Shown: positions 42,601-57,600 of the stretch, one piece after another | Position numbering within the stretch: the first letter of the stretch is position 1 | How the letters are laid out: each line of letters starts with the position of its first letter | From: UBA6522 sp963664945 | GTDB taxonomy: Bacteria > Pseudomonadota > Gammaproteobacteria > Steroidobacterales > Rariloculaceae | Direction of reading: 5' to 3' | Assembly: GCA_963664945.1 (NCBI GenBank) | Contig: OY761822.1 | Span: 1,860,001-1,924,000, forward strand | Length of the DNA stretch: 64,000 nucleotides | Position numbers and translations under genes: made by a program | The notes under the pieces: model-generated | Database searches by the model: none | What the model saw: only the letters and a program-made list of their open reading frames with translations | Told to the model about the DNA's origin: nothing

Positions 42601-45600
42601 CGTCAGCCCCACCAGCGTCGGTGAGGGTGACGAGAACGCCACCGAGATCACCGTCACCGCCACGGTCACCGGCGCCTCACGCTACGCTGCGGAGAAGACC
42701 ATCACCGTGGCCGTCGGCGCGGGCACCGACACCGCCACCGAGGGCACCGACTACGGCACGGTCGGCGCCGTGACCATCACGCTGCCGCCCGGCGCCACCT
42801 CGGCCGACGCCACCTTCGATCTCACCCCCACCGACGACGGGCTCGACGAGGACGACGAAGAGATCTCAGTGACCGGCGCGGTCACCGGCGAGACCACCAC
42901 CGTCACCGGCGCCACCCTCACCATCACCGACGACGATGAGACGACCTCCGTGGTCAGCGTCGCCAACGCCACCAACGTCACCGAGGGCAACGACACGACC
43001 AAGACCACCGACATGACCTTCGCCGTGTCGATGGCACCGGTGAGCGGGCGGCTGGTGACGGTGCCCTACACCCTGACCGGCACCGCCACCGCCGGCGACG
43101 ACTACACCGGCACCGCCTCAGGCTCGGTGACCCTCGCCAAGGGCGAGACCAGCGCCACCATCACCGTGCCGATCCGGGGCGACACTCTCGATGAGACCAA
43201 CGAGACCGTCATCGTCACCTTGGGCAACCCCACCAACGCCGACATCTCCACCGCCCAGGACGCCGGCACCGCCACCGGCATCATCACCGACGACGACGAT
43301 GCGGTCGCCGGCGTCACGCTCAGCGTCAACCCCGACACGGTCGGCGAGGACGACGCAGCCACTACCGCGATTACCGTCACCGCCACTGTCACCGGCGCCT
43401 CGCGCTACGCCGCGGCGAAGACCGTCAACGTGACCGTCGGCGCGGGCACCGACAGCGCCACCGAGGGTACCGACTACGACGCCGTCGGCGCGGTCACCAT
43501 CACGCTGCCGCTCGGCGCCACCTCGGCCGAGGCCAGCTTCGACCTCACCCCCACCGACGACGAGCTCGACGAGGACGACGAGAAGATTTCCGTCACCGGC
43601 ACGGTCGCCGGCGAGCCCACCACCGTCACCGCCTCGGAGGTGACCATCACCGACGACGACGAGACGACCTCCGTGGTCAGCGTCGCCAACGCCACCGAAG
43701 TCACCGAGGGCAACGACACGACCAAGACCGCCGACATGACCTTCGCCGTGTCGATGGCACCGGTGAGCGGGCGGCTGGTGACGGTGCCCTACACCCTGAC
43801 CGGCACCGCCACCGCCGGCGATGACTACACCGGCACCGCCTCGGGGTCCGTGACCCTCGCCAAGGGCGCGGCCAGCGCCACCATCACCGTGCCGGTCCGG
43901 GGCGATATTCTCGACGAGACCGACGAGACCGTCATCGTCACCCTGGGCGCCCCCACCAACGCCGACATCTCCTCCGCCCAGAATGCCGGCACCGCCACCG
44001 GCGAGATCACCGACGACGACGACGCGGTGGCCGGCGTCACCCTCTCCGTCAGCCCCACAAGCGTCGGCGAGGGTGACGAGAACGCCACCGAGATCGCGGT
44101 CACCGCCACGGTCACCGGCGCCTCGCGCTACGCCGCGGCGAAGACCGTCACCGTGACTGTCGGCGACGACGACGACGACGCCACCGAGGGCACCGACTAC
44201 ACGGCGGTCGCCGACAAGACCATCACATTGCCGCTCGGGGCGACCTCGGCCGATGTCACCTTCGATCTGGAACCCATCGAGGACACGCTCGACGAGGTGA
44301 ACGAGCAGATTTCGGTGACCGGCGCGGTCGGCGGCGAGCCTACCGCCGTCACCGGCGCCACCCTCACCATCACCGACAACGACGACGCGGCCTCCGTGGT
44401 CCGCATCGCCAACGCCGCCGCGGTCACCGAGGGCAACGCGGGCGCGACCGCCGACATGACGTTCACGGTGTCGATGACGCCGGCCAGCGGACGCGCCGTC
44501 ACGGTGCCCTTCACCCTCTCCGGCACCGCGACCGAGGGCGGGGATGACTATGTGACGCCGGACCCGCTGTCGGTGACCATCCCGAGGGGCGATACCAGCG
44601 TCGATCTGGTCATCGCCGTCAAGGGCGACATCAACGACGAGCCCAACGAGACCGTCACCGTCACCCTGGGCGACCCCGACCACGCGGCCCTCCATGCGAC
44701 GCAGAAGGCCGGCACCGGCGCCATCAACGACGACGACGACGCGGTGGCCGGCGTCACGCTCAGCGTCAGCCCCACGAGCGTCGCCGAGAGCGCCACCGCG
44801 ACCGAGATCACCGTCACCGCCACCGTCACCGGCACGACCCGCTTCGGCGCCCAGAAGACCGTGACCGTAACTGTCGGCGCCGACGCCGACACCGCCGAAG
44901 AAGGCACCGACTATGGCAATGTCGGCGCGGTAACCATCACCCTGCCGGAAGGGGCGGATTCAGCCGAGGCCAGCTTCGATCTCACCCCCACCGACGACGG
45001 GCTCGACGAGGACGACGAAGAGATCTCAGTGACTGGCGCCGTCACCGGCGAGACCACCGCCGTGACCGGGACCGCGGTGACCATCACCGACGACGACGCG
45101 GCGACCTCCAAGGTCAGCGTCGCCGACGCCGCCGACGTCGCCGAGGGCAACGACCCGGACCCGACCAAGACCACCGACATGACCTTCGCGGTATCCATCG
45201 CACCGGCGAGCGGGCGGGCCGTCACGGTGCCCTACACCCTCACCGGCACGGCCACCGCCGGCGCCGACTATACCGGTACCGCCTCGGGGTCGGTGACCAT
45301 CGCCAAAGGCGCGGCCAGCGGCACCATCACCGTGCCGATCCGGGGCGACATCCTCGACGAGACCGACGAGACCGTCATCGTTACCCTGGGCAACCCCGAC
45401 CACGCCGATATCGACTCCGCCCAGAACGCCGGCACCGCCACCGGCACCATCAAGGACAACGACGACGCGGTGGCCGGCGTCACGCTCTCCGTCAGCCCCA
45501 CCAGCGTCGGTGAGGGTGACGAGAACGCCACCGAGATCACCGTCACCGCCACGGTCACCGGCGCCTCACGCTACGCTGCGGAGAAGACCATCACCGTGGC

Positions 45601-48600
45601 CGTCGGCGCGGGCACCGACACCGCCACCGAGGGCACCGACTACGGCACGGTCGGCGCCGTGACCATCACGCTGCCGCCCGGCGCCACCTCGGCCGACGCC
45701 ACCTTCGATCTCACCCCCACCGACGACGGGCTCGACGAGGACGACGAAGAGATCTCAGTGACCGGCGCGGTCACCGGCGAGACCACCACCGTCACCGGCG
45801 CCACCCTCACCATCACCGACGACGATGAGACGACCTCCGTGGTCAGCGTCGCCAACGCCACCAACGTCACCGAGGGCAACGACACGACCAAGACCACCGA
45901 CATGACCTTCGCCGTGTCGATGGCACCGGTGAGCGGGCGGCTGGTGACGGTGCCCTACACCCTGACCGGCACCGCCACCGCCGGCGACGACTACACCGGC
46001 ACCGCCTCAGGCTCGGTGACCCTCGCCAAGGGCGAGACCAGCGCCACCATCACCGTGCCGATCCGGGGCGACACTCTCGATGAGACCAACGAGACCGTCA
46101 TCGTCACCTTGGGCAACCCCACCAACGCCGACATCTCCACCGCCCAGGACGCCGGCACCGCCACCGGCATCATCACCGACGACGACGATGCGGTCGCCGG
46201 CGTCACGCTCAGCGTCAACCCCGACACGGTCGGCGAGGACGACGCAGCCACTACCGCGATTACCGTCACCGCCACTGTCACCGGCGCCTCGCGCTACGCC
46301 GCGGCGAAGACCGTCAACGTGACCGTCGGCGCGGGCACCGACAGCGCCACCGAGGGTACCGACTACGACGCCGTCGGCGCGGTCACCATCACGCTGCCGC
46401 TCGGCGCCACCTCGGCCGAGGCCAGCTTCGACCTCACCCCCACCGACGACGAGCTCGACGAGGACGACGAGAAGATTTCCGTCACCGGCACGGTCGCCGG
46501 CGAGCCCACCACCGTCACCGCCTCGGAGGTGACCATCACCGACGACGACGAGACGACCTCCGTGGTCAGCGTCGCCAACGCCACCGAAGTCACCGAGGGC
46601 AACGACACGACCAAGACCGCCGACATGACCTTCGCCGTGTCGATGGCACCGGTGAGCGGGCGGCTGGTGACGGTGCCCTACACCCTGACCGGCACCGCCA
46701 CCGCCGGCGATGACTACACCGGCACCGCCTCGGGGTCCGTGACCCTCGCCAAGGGCGCGGCCAGCGCCACCATCACCGTGCCGGTCCGGGGCGATATTCT
46801 CGACGAGACCGACGAGACCGTCATCGTCACCCTGGGCGCCCCCACCAACGCCGACATCTCCTCCGCCCAGAATGCCGGCACCGCCACCGGCGAGATCACC
46901 GACGACGACGACGCGGTGGCCGGCGTCACCCTCTCCGTCAGCCCCACAAGCGTCGGCGAGGGTGACGAGAACGCCACCGAGATCGCGGTCACCGCCACGG
47001 TCACCGGCGCCTCGCGCTACGCCGCGGCGAAGACCGTCACCGTGACTGTCGGCGACGACGACGACGACGCCACCGAGGGCACCGACTACACGGCGGTCGC
47101 CGACAAGACCATCACATTGCCGCTCGGGGCGACCTCGGCCGATGTCACCTTCGATCTGGAACCCATCGAGGACACGCTCGACGAGGTGAACGAGCAGATT
47201 TCGGTGACCGGCGCGGTCGGCGGCGAGCCTACCGCCGTCACCGGCGCCACCCTCACCATCACCGACAACGACGACGCGGCCTCCGTGGTCCGCATCGCCA
47301 ACGCCGCCGCGGTCACCGAGGGCAACGCGGGCGCGACCGCCGACATGACGTTCACGGTGTCGATGACGCCGGCCAGCGGACGCGCCGTCACGGTGCCCTT
47401 CACCCTCTCCGGCACCGCGACCGAGGGCGGGGATGACTATGTGACGCCGGACCCGCTGTCGGTGACCATCCCGAGGGGCGATACCAGCGTCGATCTGGTC
47501 ATCGCCGTCAAGGGCGACATCAACGACGAGCCCAACGAGACCGTCACCGTCACCCTGGGCGACCCCGACCACGCGGCCCTCCATGCGACGCAGAAGGCCG
47601 GCACCGGCGCCATCAACGACGACGACGACGCGGTGGCCGGCGTCACGCTCAGCGTCAGCCCCACGAGCGTCGCCGAGAGCGCCACCGCGACCGAGATCAC
47701 CGTCACCGCCACCGTCACCGGCACGACCCGCTTCGGCGCCCAGAAGACCGTGACCGTAACTGTCGGCGCCGACGCCGACACCGCCGAAGAAGGCACCGAC
47801 TATGGCAATGTCGGCGCGGTAACCATCACCCTGCCGGAAGGGGCGGATTCAGCCGAGGCCAGCTTCGATCTCACCCCCACCGACGACGGGCTCGACGAGG
47901 ACGACGAAGAGATCTCAGTGACTGGCGCCGTCACCGGCGAGACCACCGCCGTGACCGGGACCGCGGTGACCATCACCGACGACGACGCGGCGACCTCCAA
48001 GGTCAGCGTCGCCGACGCCGCCGACGTCGCCGAGGGCAACGACCCGGACCCGACCAAGACCACCGACATGACCTTCGCGGTATCCATCGCACCGGCGAGC
48101 GGGCGGGCCGTCACGGTGCCCTACACCCTCACCGGCACGGCCACCGCCGGCGCCGACTATACCGGTACCGCCTCGGGGTCGGTGACCATCGCCAAAGGCG
48201 CGGCCAGCGGCACCATCACCGTGCCGATCCGGGGCGACATCCTCGACGAGACCGACGAGACCGTCATCGTTACCCTGGGCAACCCCGACCACGCCGATAT
48301 CGACTCCGCCCAGAACGCCGGCACCGCCACCGGCACCATCAAGGACAACGACGACGCGGTGGCCGGCGTCACGCTCTCCGTCAGCCCCACCAGCGTCGGT
48401 GAGGGTGACGAGAACGCCACCGAGATCACCGTCACCGCCACGGTCACCGGCGCCTCACGCTACGCTGCGGAGAAGACCATCACCGTGGCCGTCGGCGCGG
48501 GCACCGACACCGCCACCGAGGGCACCGACTACGGCACGGTCGGCGCCGTGACCATCACGCTGCCGCCCGGCGCCACCTCGGCCGACGCCACCTTCGATCT

Positions 48601-51600
48601 CACCCCCACCGACGACGGGCTCGACGAGGACGACGAAGAGATCTCAGTGACCGGCGCGGTCACCGGCGAGACCACCACCGTCACCGGCGCCACCCTCACC
48701 ATCACCGACGACGATGAGACGACCTCCGTGGTCAGCGTCGCCAACGCCACCAACGTCACCGAGGGCAACGACACGACCAAGACCACCGACATGACCTTCG
48801 CCGTGTCGATGGCACCGGTGAGCGGGCGGCTGGTGACGGTGCCCTACACCCTGACCGGCACCGCCACCGCCGGCGACGACTACACCGGCACCGCCTCAGG
48901 CTCGGTGACCCTCGCCAAGGGCGAGACCAGCGCCACCATCACCGTGCCGATCCGGGGCGACACTCTCGATGAGACCAACGAGACCGTCATCGTCACCTTG
49001 GGCAACCCCACCAACGCCGACATCTCCACCGCCCAGGACGCCGGCACCGCCACCGGCATCATCACCGACGACGACGATGCGGTCGCCGGCGTCACGCTCA
49101 GCGTCAACCCCGACACGGTCGGCGAGGACGACGCAGCCACTACCGCGATTACCGTCACCGCCACTGTCACCGGCGCCTCGCGCTACGCCGCGGCGAAGAC
49201 CGTCAACGTGACCGTCGGCGCGGGCACCGACAGCGCCACCGAGGGTACCGACTACGACGCCGTCGGCGCGGTCACCATCACGCTGCCGCTCGGCGCCACC
49301 TCGGCCGAGGCCAGCTTCGACCTCACCCCCACCGACGACGAGCTCGACGAGGACGACGAGAAGATTTCCGTCACCGGCACGGTCGCCGGCGAGCCCACCA
49401 CCGTCACCGCCTCGGAGGTGACCATCACCGACGACGACGAGACGACCTCCGTGGTCAGCGTCGCCAACGCCACCGAAGTCACCGAGGGCAACGACACGAC
49501 CAAGACCGCCGACATGACCTTCGCCGTGTCGATGGCACCGGTGAGCGGGCGGCTGGTGACGGTGCCCTACACCCTGACCGGCACCGCCACCGCCGGCGAT
49601 GACTACACCGGCACCGCCTCGGGGTCCGTGACCCTCGCCAAGGGCGCGGCCAGCGCCACCATCACCGTGCCGGTCCGGGGCGATATTCTCGACGAGACCG
49701 ACGAGACCGTCATCGTCACCCTGGGCGCCCCCACCAACGCCGACATCTCCTCCGCCCAGAATGCCGGCACCGCCACCGGCGAGATCACCGACGACGACGA
49801 CGCGGTGGCCGGCGTCACCCTCTCCGTCAGCCCCACAAGCGTCGGCGAGGGTGACGAGAACGCCACCGAGATCGCGGTCACCGCCACGGTCACCGGCGCC
49901 TCGCGCTACGCCGCGGCGAAGACCGTCACCGTGACTGTCGGCGACGACGACGACGACGCCACCGAGGGCACCGACTACACGGCGGTCGCCGACAAGACCA
50001 TCACATTGCCGCTCGGGGCGACCTCGGCCGATGTCACCTTCGATCTGGAACCCATCGAGGACACGCTCGACGAGGTGAACGAGCAGATTTCGGTGACCGG
50101 CGCGGTCGGCGGCGAGCCTACCGCCGTCACCGGCGCCACCCTCACCATCACCGACAACGACGACGCGGCCTCCGTGGTCCGCATCGCCAACGCCGCCGCG
50201 GTCACCGAGGGCAACGCGGGCGCGACCGCCGACATGACGTTCACGGTGTCGATGACGCCGGCCAGCGGACGCGCCGTCACGGTGCCCTTCACCCTCTCCG
50301 GCACCGCGACCGAGGGCGGGGATGACTATGTGACGCCGGACCCGCTGTCGGTGACCATCCCGAGGGGCGATACCAGCGTCGATCTGGTCATCGCCGTCAA
50401 GGGCGACATCAACGACGAGCCCAACGAGACCGTCACCGTCACCCTGGGCGACCCCGACCACGCGGCCCTCCATGCGACGCAGAAGGCCGGCACCGGCGCC
50501 ATCAACGACGACGACGACGCGGTGGCCGGCGTCACGCTCAGCGTCAGCCCCACGAGCGTCGCCGAGAGCGCCACCGCGACCGAGATCACCGTCACCGCCA
50601 CCGTCACCGGCACGACCCGCTTCGGCGCCCAGAAGACCGTGACCGTAACTGTCGGCGCCGACGCCGACACCGCCGAAGAAGGCACCGACTATGGCAATGT
50701 CGGCGCGGTAACCATCACCCTGCCGGAAGGGGCGGATTCAGCCGAGGCCAGCTTCGATCTCACCCCCACCGACGACGGGCTCGACGAGGACGACGAAGAG
50801 ATCTCAGTGACTGGCGCCGTCACCGGCGAGACCACCGCCGTGACCGGGACCGCGGTGACCATCACCGACGACGACGCGGCGACCTCCAAGGTCAGCGTCG
50901 CCGACGCCGCCGACGTCGCCGAGGGCAACGACCCGGACCCGACCAAGACCACCGACATGACCTTCGCGGTATCCATCGCACCGGCGAGCGGGCGGGCCGT
51001 CACGGTGCCCTACACCCTCACCGGCACGGCCACCGCCGGCGCCGACTATACCGGTACCGCCTCGGGGTCGGTGACCATCGCCAAAGGCGCGGCCAGCGGC
51101 ACCATCACCGTGCCGATCCGGGGCGACATCCTCGACGAGACCGACGAGACCGTCATCGTTACCCTGGGCAACCCCGACCACGCCGATATCGACTCCGCCC
51201 AGAACGCCGGCACCGCCACCGGCACCATCAAGGACAACGACGACGCGGTGGCCGGCGTCACGCTCTCCGTCAGCCCCACCAGCGTCGGTGAGGGTGACGA
51301 GAACGCCACCGAGATCACCGTCACCGCCACGGTCACCGGCGCCTCACGCTACGCTGCGGAGAAGACCATCACCGTGGCCGTCGGCGCGGGCACCGACACC
51401 GCCACCGAGGGCACCGACTACGGCACGGTCGGCGCCGTGACCATCACGCTGCCGCCCGGCGCCACCTCGGCCGACGCCACCTTCGATCTCACCCCCACCG
51501 ACGACGGGCTCGACGAGGACGACGAAGAGATCTCAGTGACCGGCGCGGTCACCGGCGAGACCACCACCGTCACCGCCTCGGAGGTGACCATCACCGACGA

Positions 51601-54600
51601 CGACGATACGCCCACCGTGTCCGTGGGCAACGCCACGGCGGTGACCGAGGGCGACAACCCCGGCACCACCGTCAACATGACCTTCACGGTGACGCTCTCG
51701 GCCGTCGGCGGACGCACCGTGACCGTACCCTACACGCTCACCGGTACCGCCACCGCACCCGACGACTACACCGTGCCCAACCCGCGCTCGGTGGAGATCG
51801 CCGCCGGCGCCAACAGCGCCAACATCGTCATCCCCGTCAAGGGCGACACTCTCGATGAGACCAACGAGACCGTCATCGTCACCCTCGACAGTCCCACCAA
51901 CGCCACCATCTCCACCGCCCAGGGCGCGGGCACAGGCGAGGGCGAGATCACCGACGACGACGACCCGCCGGTGCTCTCGATAGATTCACCCTCCGTCACC
52001 GAAGGCGATTCCGGCGACCAGACCGCCGCCACGCTCACCTTCACCGTCAGCCTCGACGCCGCCAGCGGCAAGACCGTCACCGTGGCCTACGCCGACACCG
52101 ACACCGGCACCGCCACCTCGGACACCGACTACGCCGCCATCACCGCCGGAACGCTGAGTTTCGCGCCCGGACAGACCGAGAAGACCGTCGCCGTCACCGT
52201 CACCGGCGACGAGCTCGACGAGAGCAACGAGACCGTCATCCTGCGGCTGTCCTCGCCCACCAACGCCACCCTCACCGGCGGCGTCACCACGCTCGACGGC
52301 ACCGGCACCCTCACCGACGACGACACCGCGGCGCTGTCCATCGACGACGTCACCGTGGCCGAAGGCGCCACCGCGACCTTCACCATCGGCCTGTCCACCC
52401 GAAGCGCCACCGACGTCACCGTCACCGCCACCACCGCACCCGGCACCGCCACCGCGCCCGCGGACTACGCCCACAAGACCCAGGACCTGACCATCGCCGC
52501 CGGCAGCACCTCCACCACCTTCACCGTCAGCGTCGCCACCGACGACATCGGCGAGCTCGACGAGACCTTCACCGTCACCCTGAGCGACGCCTCCACGACC
52601 ATCAGTGATGGCACCGGCATCGGCACCATCGCCGGCAGCGGCGACACCCTCATCGGCATCGCCGACGCCACCGCCGTGGAAGGCGGCGAGCTCAGCTTCG
52701 CCCTGACCCGCTCCGGCGACCTCTCCGCGGCCTCCAGCGTCACCTGGACCACCGGCGACGACACCGCCGACGGCGCGACGAAGGCCACCGCCGACGCCGA
52801 CTACACCGCGGTGACCCAGGCGCGGACCGTCACGTTCTCGGCCAACGAGGCCACCAAGACCCTCACCGTCGCCAGCCTCGCCGACACCCTCATCGACGGC
52901 ACCGAGACCTTCCGCGTCAACCTCGCCAGCCCCACCGGCGCCGTGCTCATGAGCCCCTTCGCCACCGGCACCATCACCGAAGGCACCACCGGCTACGCCA
53001 TCGCCGACGCCGACGCCACCGAAGGGACCGCGATCACCTTCACCATCACCCGCAACGGACTCACCACCGGCGCCACTTCCGTGAAGTGGGTCACCGGCGA
53101 CGACCCCACCGAAGGCGCCGACAAGGCCACCGCCGGCACCGACTACACCGCCGTCACCACCGCCGCCACCGTCAGCTTCCTGGCCAACGAGACGACCAAG
53201 GACATCACCGTTACCACCGCCGCCGACACCACCGACGAACCCGACGAGACCTTCCGCGTCAACCTGTCCGACCCCGGCGCCGGCGGCACGCTGATTCGGG
53301 GGACCGCCACCGGCACCATCGAAGACAACGACGATGCGCCCACCGTGGCGGTCGGCGACGCCACCGCGGTGGACGAGGGCGACGTCCCGGGCACCGCCAC
53401 CGACATGACCTTCCCCGTCACGCTGTCGGCGGTAAGCGGCAAGACCGTCACCGTCGCCTACACGCTCTCCGGCACCGCGGACGCGGACGACGACTACACC
53501 GAGCCCGACCCGCTGTCGGTGGAGATTGCCGCCGGACAGGCCAGCGCCGACATCGTCATCCCCATCAAGGGCGATACCCTCGACGAGCCCGACGAGACCG
53601 TCGTCGTCACGCTGGGCACGCTGACCAACGCCACCCTCTCCGCCGCCCAGGGCGCCGGCACCGGCACCGGGATCATCGAAGACGACGACGCCACGCCGAC
53701 GGTGACCCTGACCCTCGACCCCGCCACCATCGACGAGAGCGGCGATGATAACGAGAGCACGGTCACCGCCTCGCTGTCCGGCGCCTCGAGCGAGACCGTG
53801 ACGCTGACGGTGGCGGCCTCCGGCACGACGGGCACCCGCACGCTCAGCGACAACACCACCCTGACCATCACGGCGGGCGCAACGGCCAGCACCGGCGCGG
53901 TGACCATCACCGCGGTGGACAACGACATCGACGCGGCCGCCAATGCGACGGTGGCCGTCTCGGCCGCCGCCAGCGGCGGCGGCGTGGCCAACCCGGCCAA
54001 CGCCACCCTCACCATCACCGACGATGACACCCGAGGTGTGATCATCAAGGGTTCGCCGGTGACGGTGCGAGAGAGCGACGACACCGACACCACGTCGGTG
54101 CGCGAGGACCAGGGAACCTACACCATCGAGCTCGCCACCGAGCCGACCGGCGGCACGGTGACGGTGGAGATCGAGAGCGCCGACGCGACCGCCGCCACGG
54201 TCTCCCCGGCGAGCTATGACTTCACCGCGGCCAACTGGAGCGACCCGCGCACAGTGACGGTCACCGGCGTCAACGACGATGCGGACAACCCCGCCAACAA
54301 GCGCACCGTATCGATCACTCACACAGTGGATGCGGCAGGCACCGACTACGAGAACCTCACCGCCGGCGCGACCACGGTGGAAGTCACCGACGACGACGGC
54401 CCGCCCTCGGGCATCGCCCTGTCGGTGAGCCAGGCCACAGTGGCCGAGAACGCAGGCGACACGGTGGTCAGGGTGACGGCCACGCTGGGGGCGGGCTCGA
54501 AGTTCGGCGCCGACACCAAGGTGCGCGTGACGGTGGGCAAGAGCACCGACAGCGCCGCCTCGGGCACGGACTACGAGGCGGTGGCAGCCTTCGACGTCAC

Positions 54601-57600
54601 CATCGCCAAGGACGCGGCGAGCGGCGGCGCGGACTTCACGCTGAAGCCGACCGACGACGACCTGGACGAGAACAACGAGACCATCAGCATCGACGGCGCG
54701 CTGACGGACTTTACCGTCACCTCCACCAGCATCACCATCACCGACAACGACACCCGCGGCGTGACGGTGACGCCGCCGACGCTGCCGGCCCTGGCCGAGG
54801 TGGACGACGCGGGCACGGACGACGCCACGGAGAACCGGGGCGTCTACGAGGTGGTGCTGACCAGCCGGCCCACCGGAACCGTGACGGTCAACGTCGCCAG
54901 TTCCGATACGAACATCGCCACGGTCAGCGCATCCAGCCTCACGTTCGCCCCCGGCGTCTGGAACACGGCCCAGGAGGTCACGGTCACGGCCGTACCCGAC
55001 AACTACGACAACGCCGGCGACAAGCGCGACACCACGATCACTAACACCGTCTCGGCCACCGGCACCGACTACGCCTCCGAGACCGCCTCGTCGGTGACGG
55101 TGGAAGTGACCGACGACGACGCCGCGCCCGCCATCGCGCTGTCGGCGGCGCCCGCGAGTGTGGCCGAGAGCGCCTCGGCCACGTCCGTCACGGTCACAGC
55201 CACGCTGTCGGGCACGACGCGCTTCGCCGCCGAGCAGAAGGTCCGCGTCACCGTCGGCGATGCGGACGACGACGCCACCTCCGGCACCGACTACGCCCCG
55301 GTGACCGCCTTCGACGTGACCCTTGCCAAGGACGCGGCCTCGGGCAGCGCGTCCTTCTCGCTCGCCCCCACCCAGGACACCACCGACGAGGGGGCGGGCG
55401 AAGCCCTCACCGTCTCCGGCGTCCTCGCCGGCGTCACCGTCAGCGACACCAGCGTAACGATCACCGACGACGACGCCACCCCCGGCGGGATCTCCCTGTC
55501 GGTGAGCCCCACAACCGTGGCCGAGGACAAGGGCGCTGCGGAGACCTTCACCGTCACCGCCAGCGTCACCGGCGGCACGGAGTTCGGCGAAGACAAGACC
55601 GTCGCCATCGCCGTGGGCGGCGGCACGGCCACCGCCGGCACCGACTACGGGACCGTGTCCGGCTTCAACATCACGATCCCCGCAGGCGATATGAGCACCG
55701 ACGGCGATTTCGACCTCACCCCCACCAACGACACGCTCGACGAAGACAACGAGACCGTCAACGTCACCGGCACGGTGGCGAACGTGACGGTCACCGACAC
55801 CAGTCTGACCCTCACCGACGACGACGATCCGCCGGTCATTTCCATCAGCGCAGCGAGCGTCACCGAAGGCGACAGTACCGACGACACCGCCGCCACGCTC
55901 ACCTTCACCGTGAGCCTCGACGCCGCCAGCGGCAAGACCGTGACCGTGGCCTACGCCGATGCCGGGACCGGAACCGCCACCTCGGACACCGACTACGCCG
56001 CCATCACCGCCGGAACGCTGAGTTTCGCGCCCGGACAGACCGAGAAGACCGTCGCCGTCACCGTCACCGGCGACGAGCTCGACGAGAGCAACGAGACCGT
56101 CATCCTGCGGCTGTCCTCGCCCACCAACGCCACCCTCACCGGCGGCGTCACCACGCTCGACGGCACCGGCACCCTCACCGACGACGACACCGCGGCGCTG
56201 TCCATCGACGACGTCACCGTGGCCGAAGGCGCCACCGCGACCTTCACCATCGGCCTGTCCACCCGAAGCGCCACCGACGTCACCGTCACCGCCACCACCG
56301 CACCCGGCACCGCCACCGCGCCCGCGGACTACGCCCACAAGACCCAGGACCTGACCATCGCCGCCGGCAGCACCTCCACCACCTTCACCGTCAGCGTCGC
56401 CACCGACGACATCGGCGAGCTCGACGAGACCTTCACCGTCACCCTGAGCGACGCCTCCACGACCATCAGTGATGGCACCGGCATCGGCACCATCGCCGGC
56501 AGCGGCGACACCCTCATCGGCATCGCCGACGCCACCGCCGTGGAAGGCGGCGAGCTCAGCTTCGCCCTGACCCGCTCCGGCGACCTCTCCGCGGCCTCCA
56601 GCGTCACCTGGACCACCGGCGACGACACCGCCGACGGCGCGACGAAGGCCACCGCCGACGCCGACTACACCGCGGTGACCCAGGCGCGGACCGTCACGTT
56701 CTCGGCCAACGAGGCCACCAAGACCCTCACCGTCGCCAGCCTCGCCGACACCCTCATCGACGGCACCGAGACCTTCCGCGTCAACCTCGCCAGCCCCACC
56801 GGCGCCGTGCTCATGAGCCCCTTCGCCACCGGCACCATCACCGAAGGCACCACCGGCTACGCCATCGCCGACGCCGACGCCACCGAAGGGACCGCGATCA
56901 CCTTCACCATCACCCGCAACGGACTCACCACCGGCGCCACTTCCGTGAAGTGGGTCACCGGCGACGACCCCACCGAAGGCGCCGACAAGGCCACCGCCGG
57001 CACCGACTACACCGCCGTCACCACCGCCGCCACCGTCAGCTTCCTGGCCAACGAGACGACCAAGGACATCACCGTTACCACCGCCGCCGACACCACCGAC
57101 GAACCCGACGAGACCTTCCGCGTCAACCTGTCCGACCCCGGCGCCGGCGGCACGCTGATTCGGGGGACCGCCACCGGCACCATCGAAGACAACGACGATG
57201 CGCCCACCGTGGCGGTCGGCGACGCCACCGCGGTGGACGAGGGCGACGTCCCGGGCACCGCCACCGACATGACCTTCCCCGTCACGCTGTCGGCGGTAAG
57301 CGGCAAGACCGTCACCGTCGCCTACACGCTCTCCGGCACCGCGGACGCGGACGACGACTACACCGAGCCCGACCCGCTGTCGGTGGAGATTGCCGCCGGA
57401 CAGGCCAGCGCCGACATCGTCATCCCCATCAAGGGCGATACCCTCGACGAGCCCGACGAGACCGTCGTCGTCACGCTGGGCACGCTGACCAACGCCACCC
57501 TCTCCGCCGCCCAGGGCGCCGGCACCGGCACCGGGATCATCGAAGACGACGACGCCACGCCGACGGTGACCCTGACCCTCGACCCCGCCACCATCGACGA

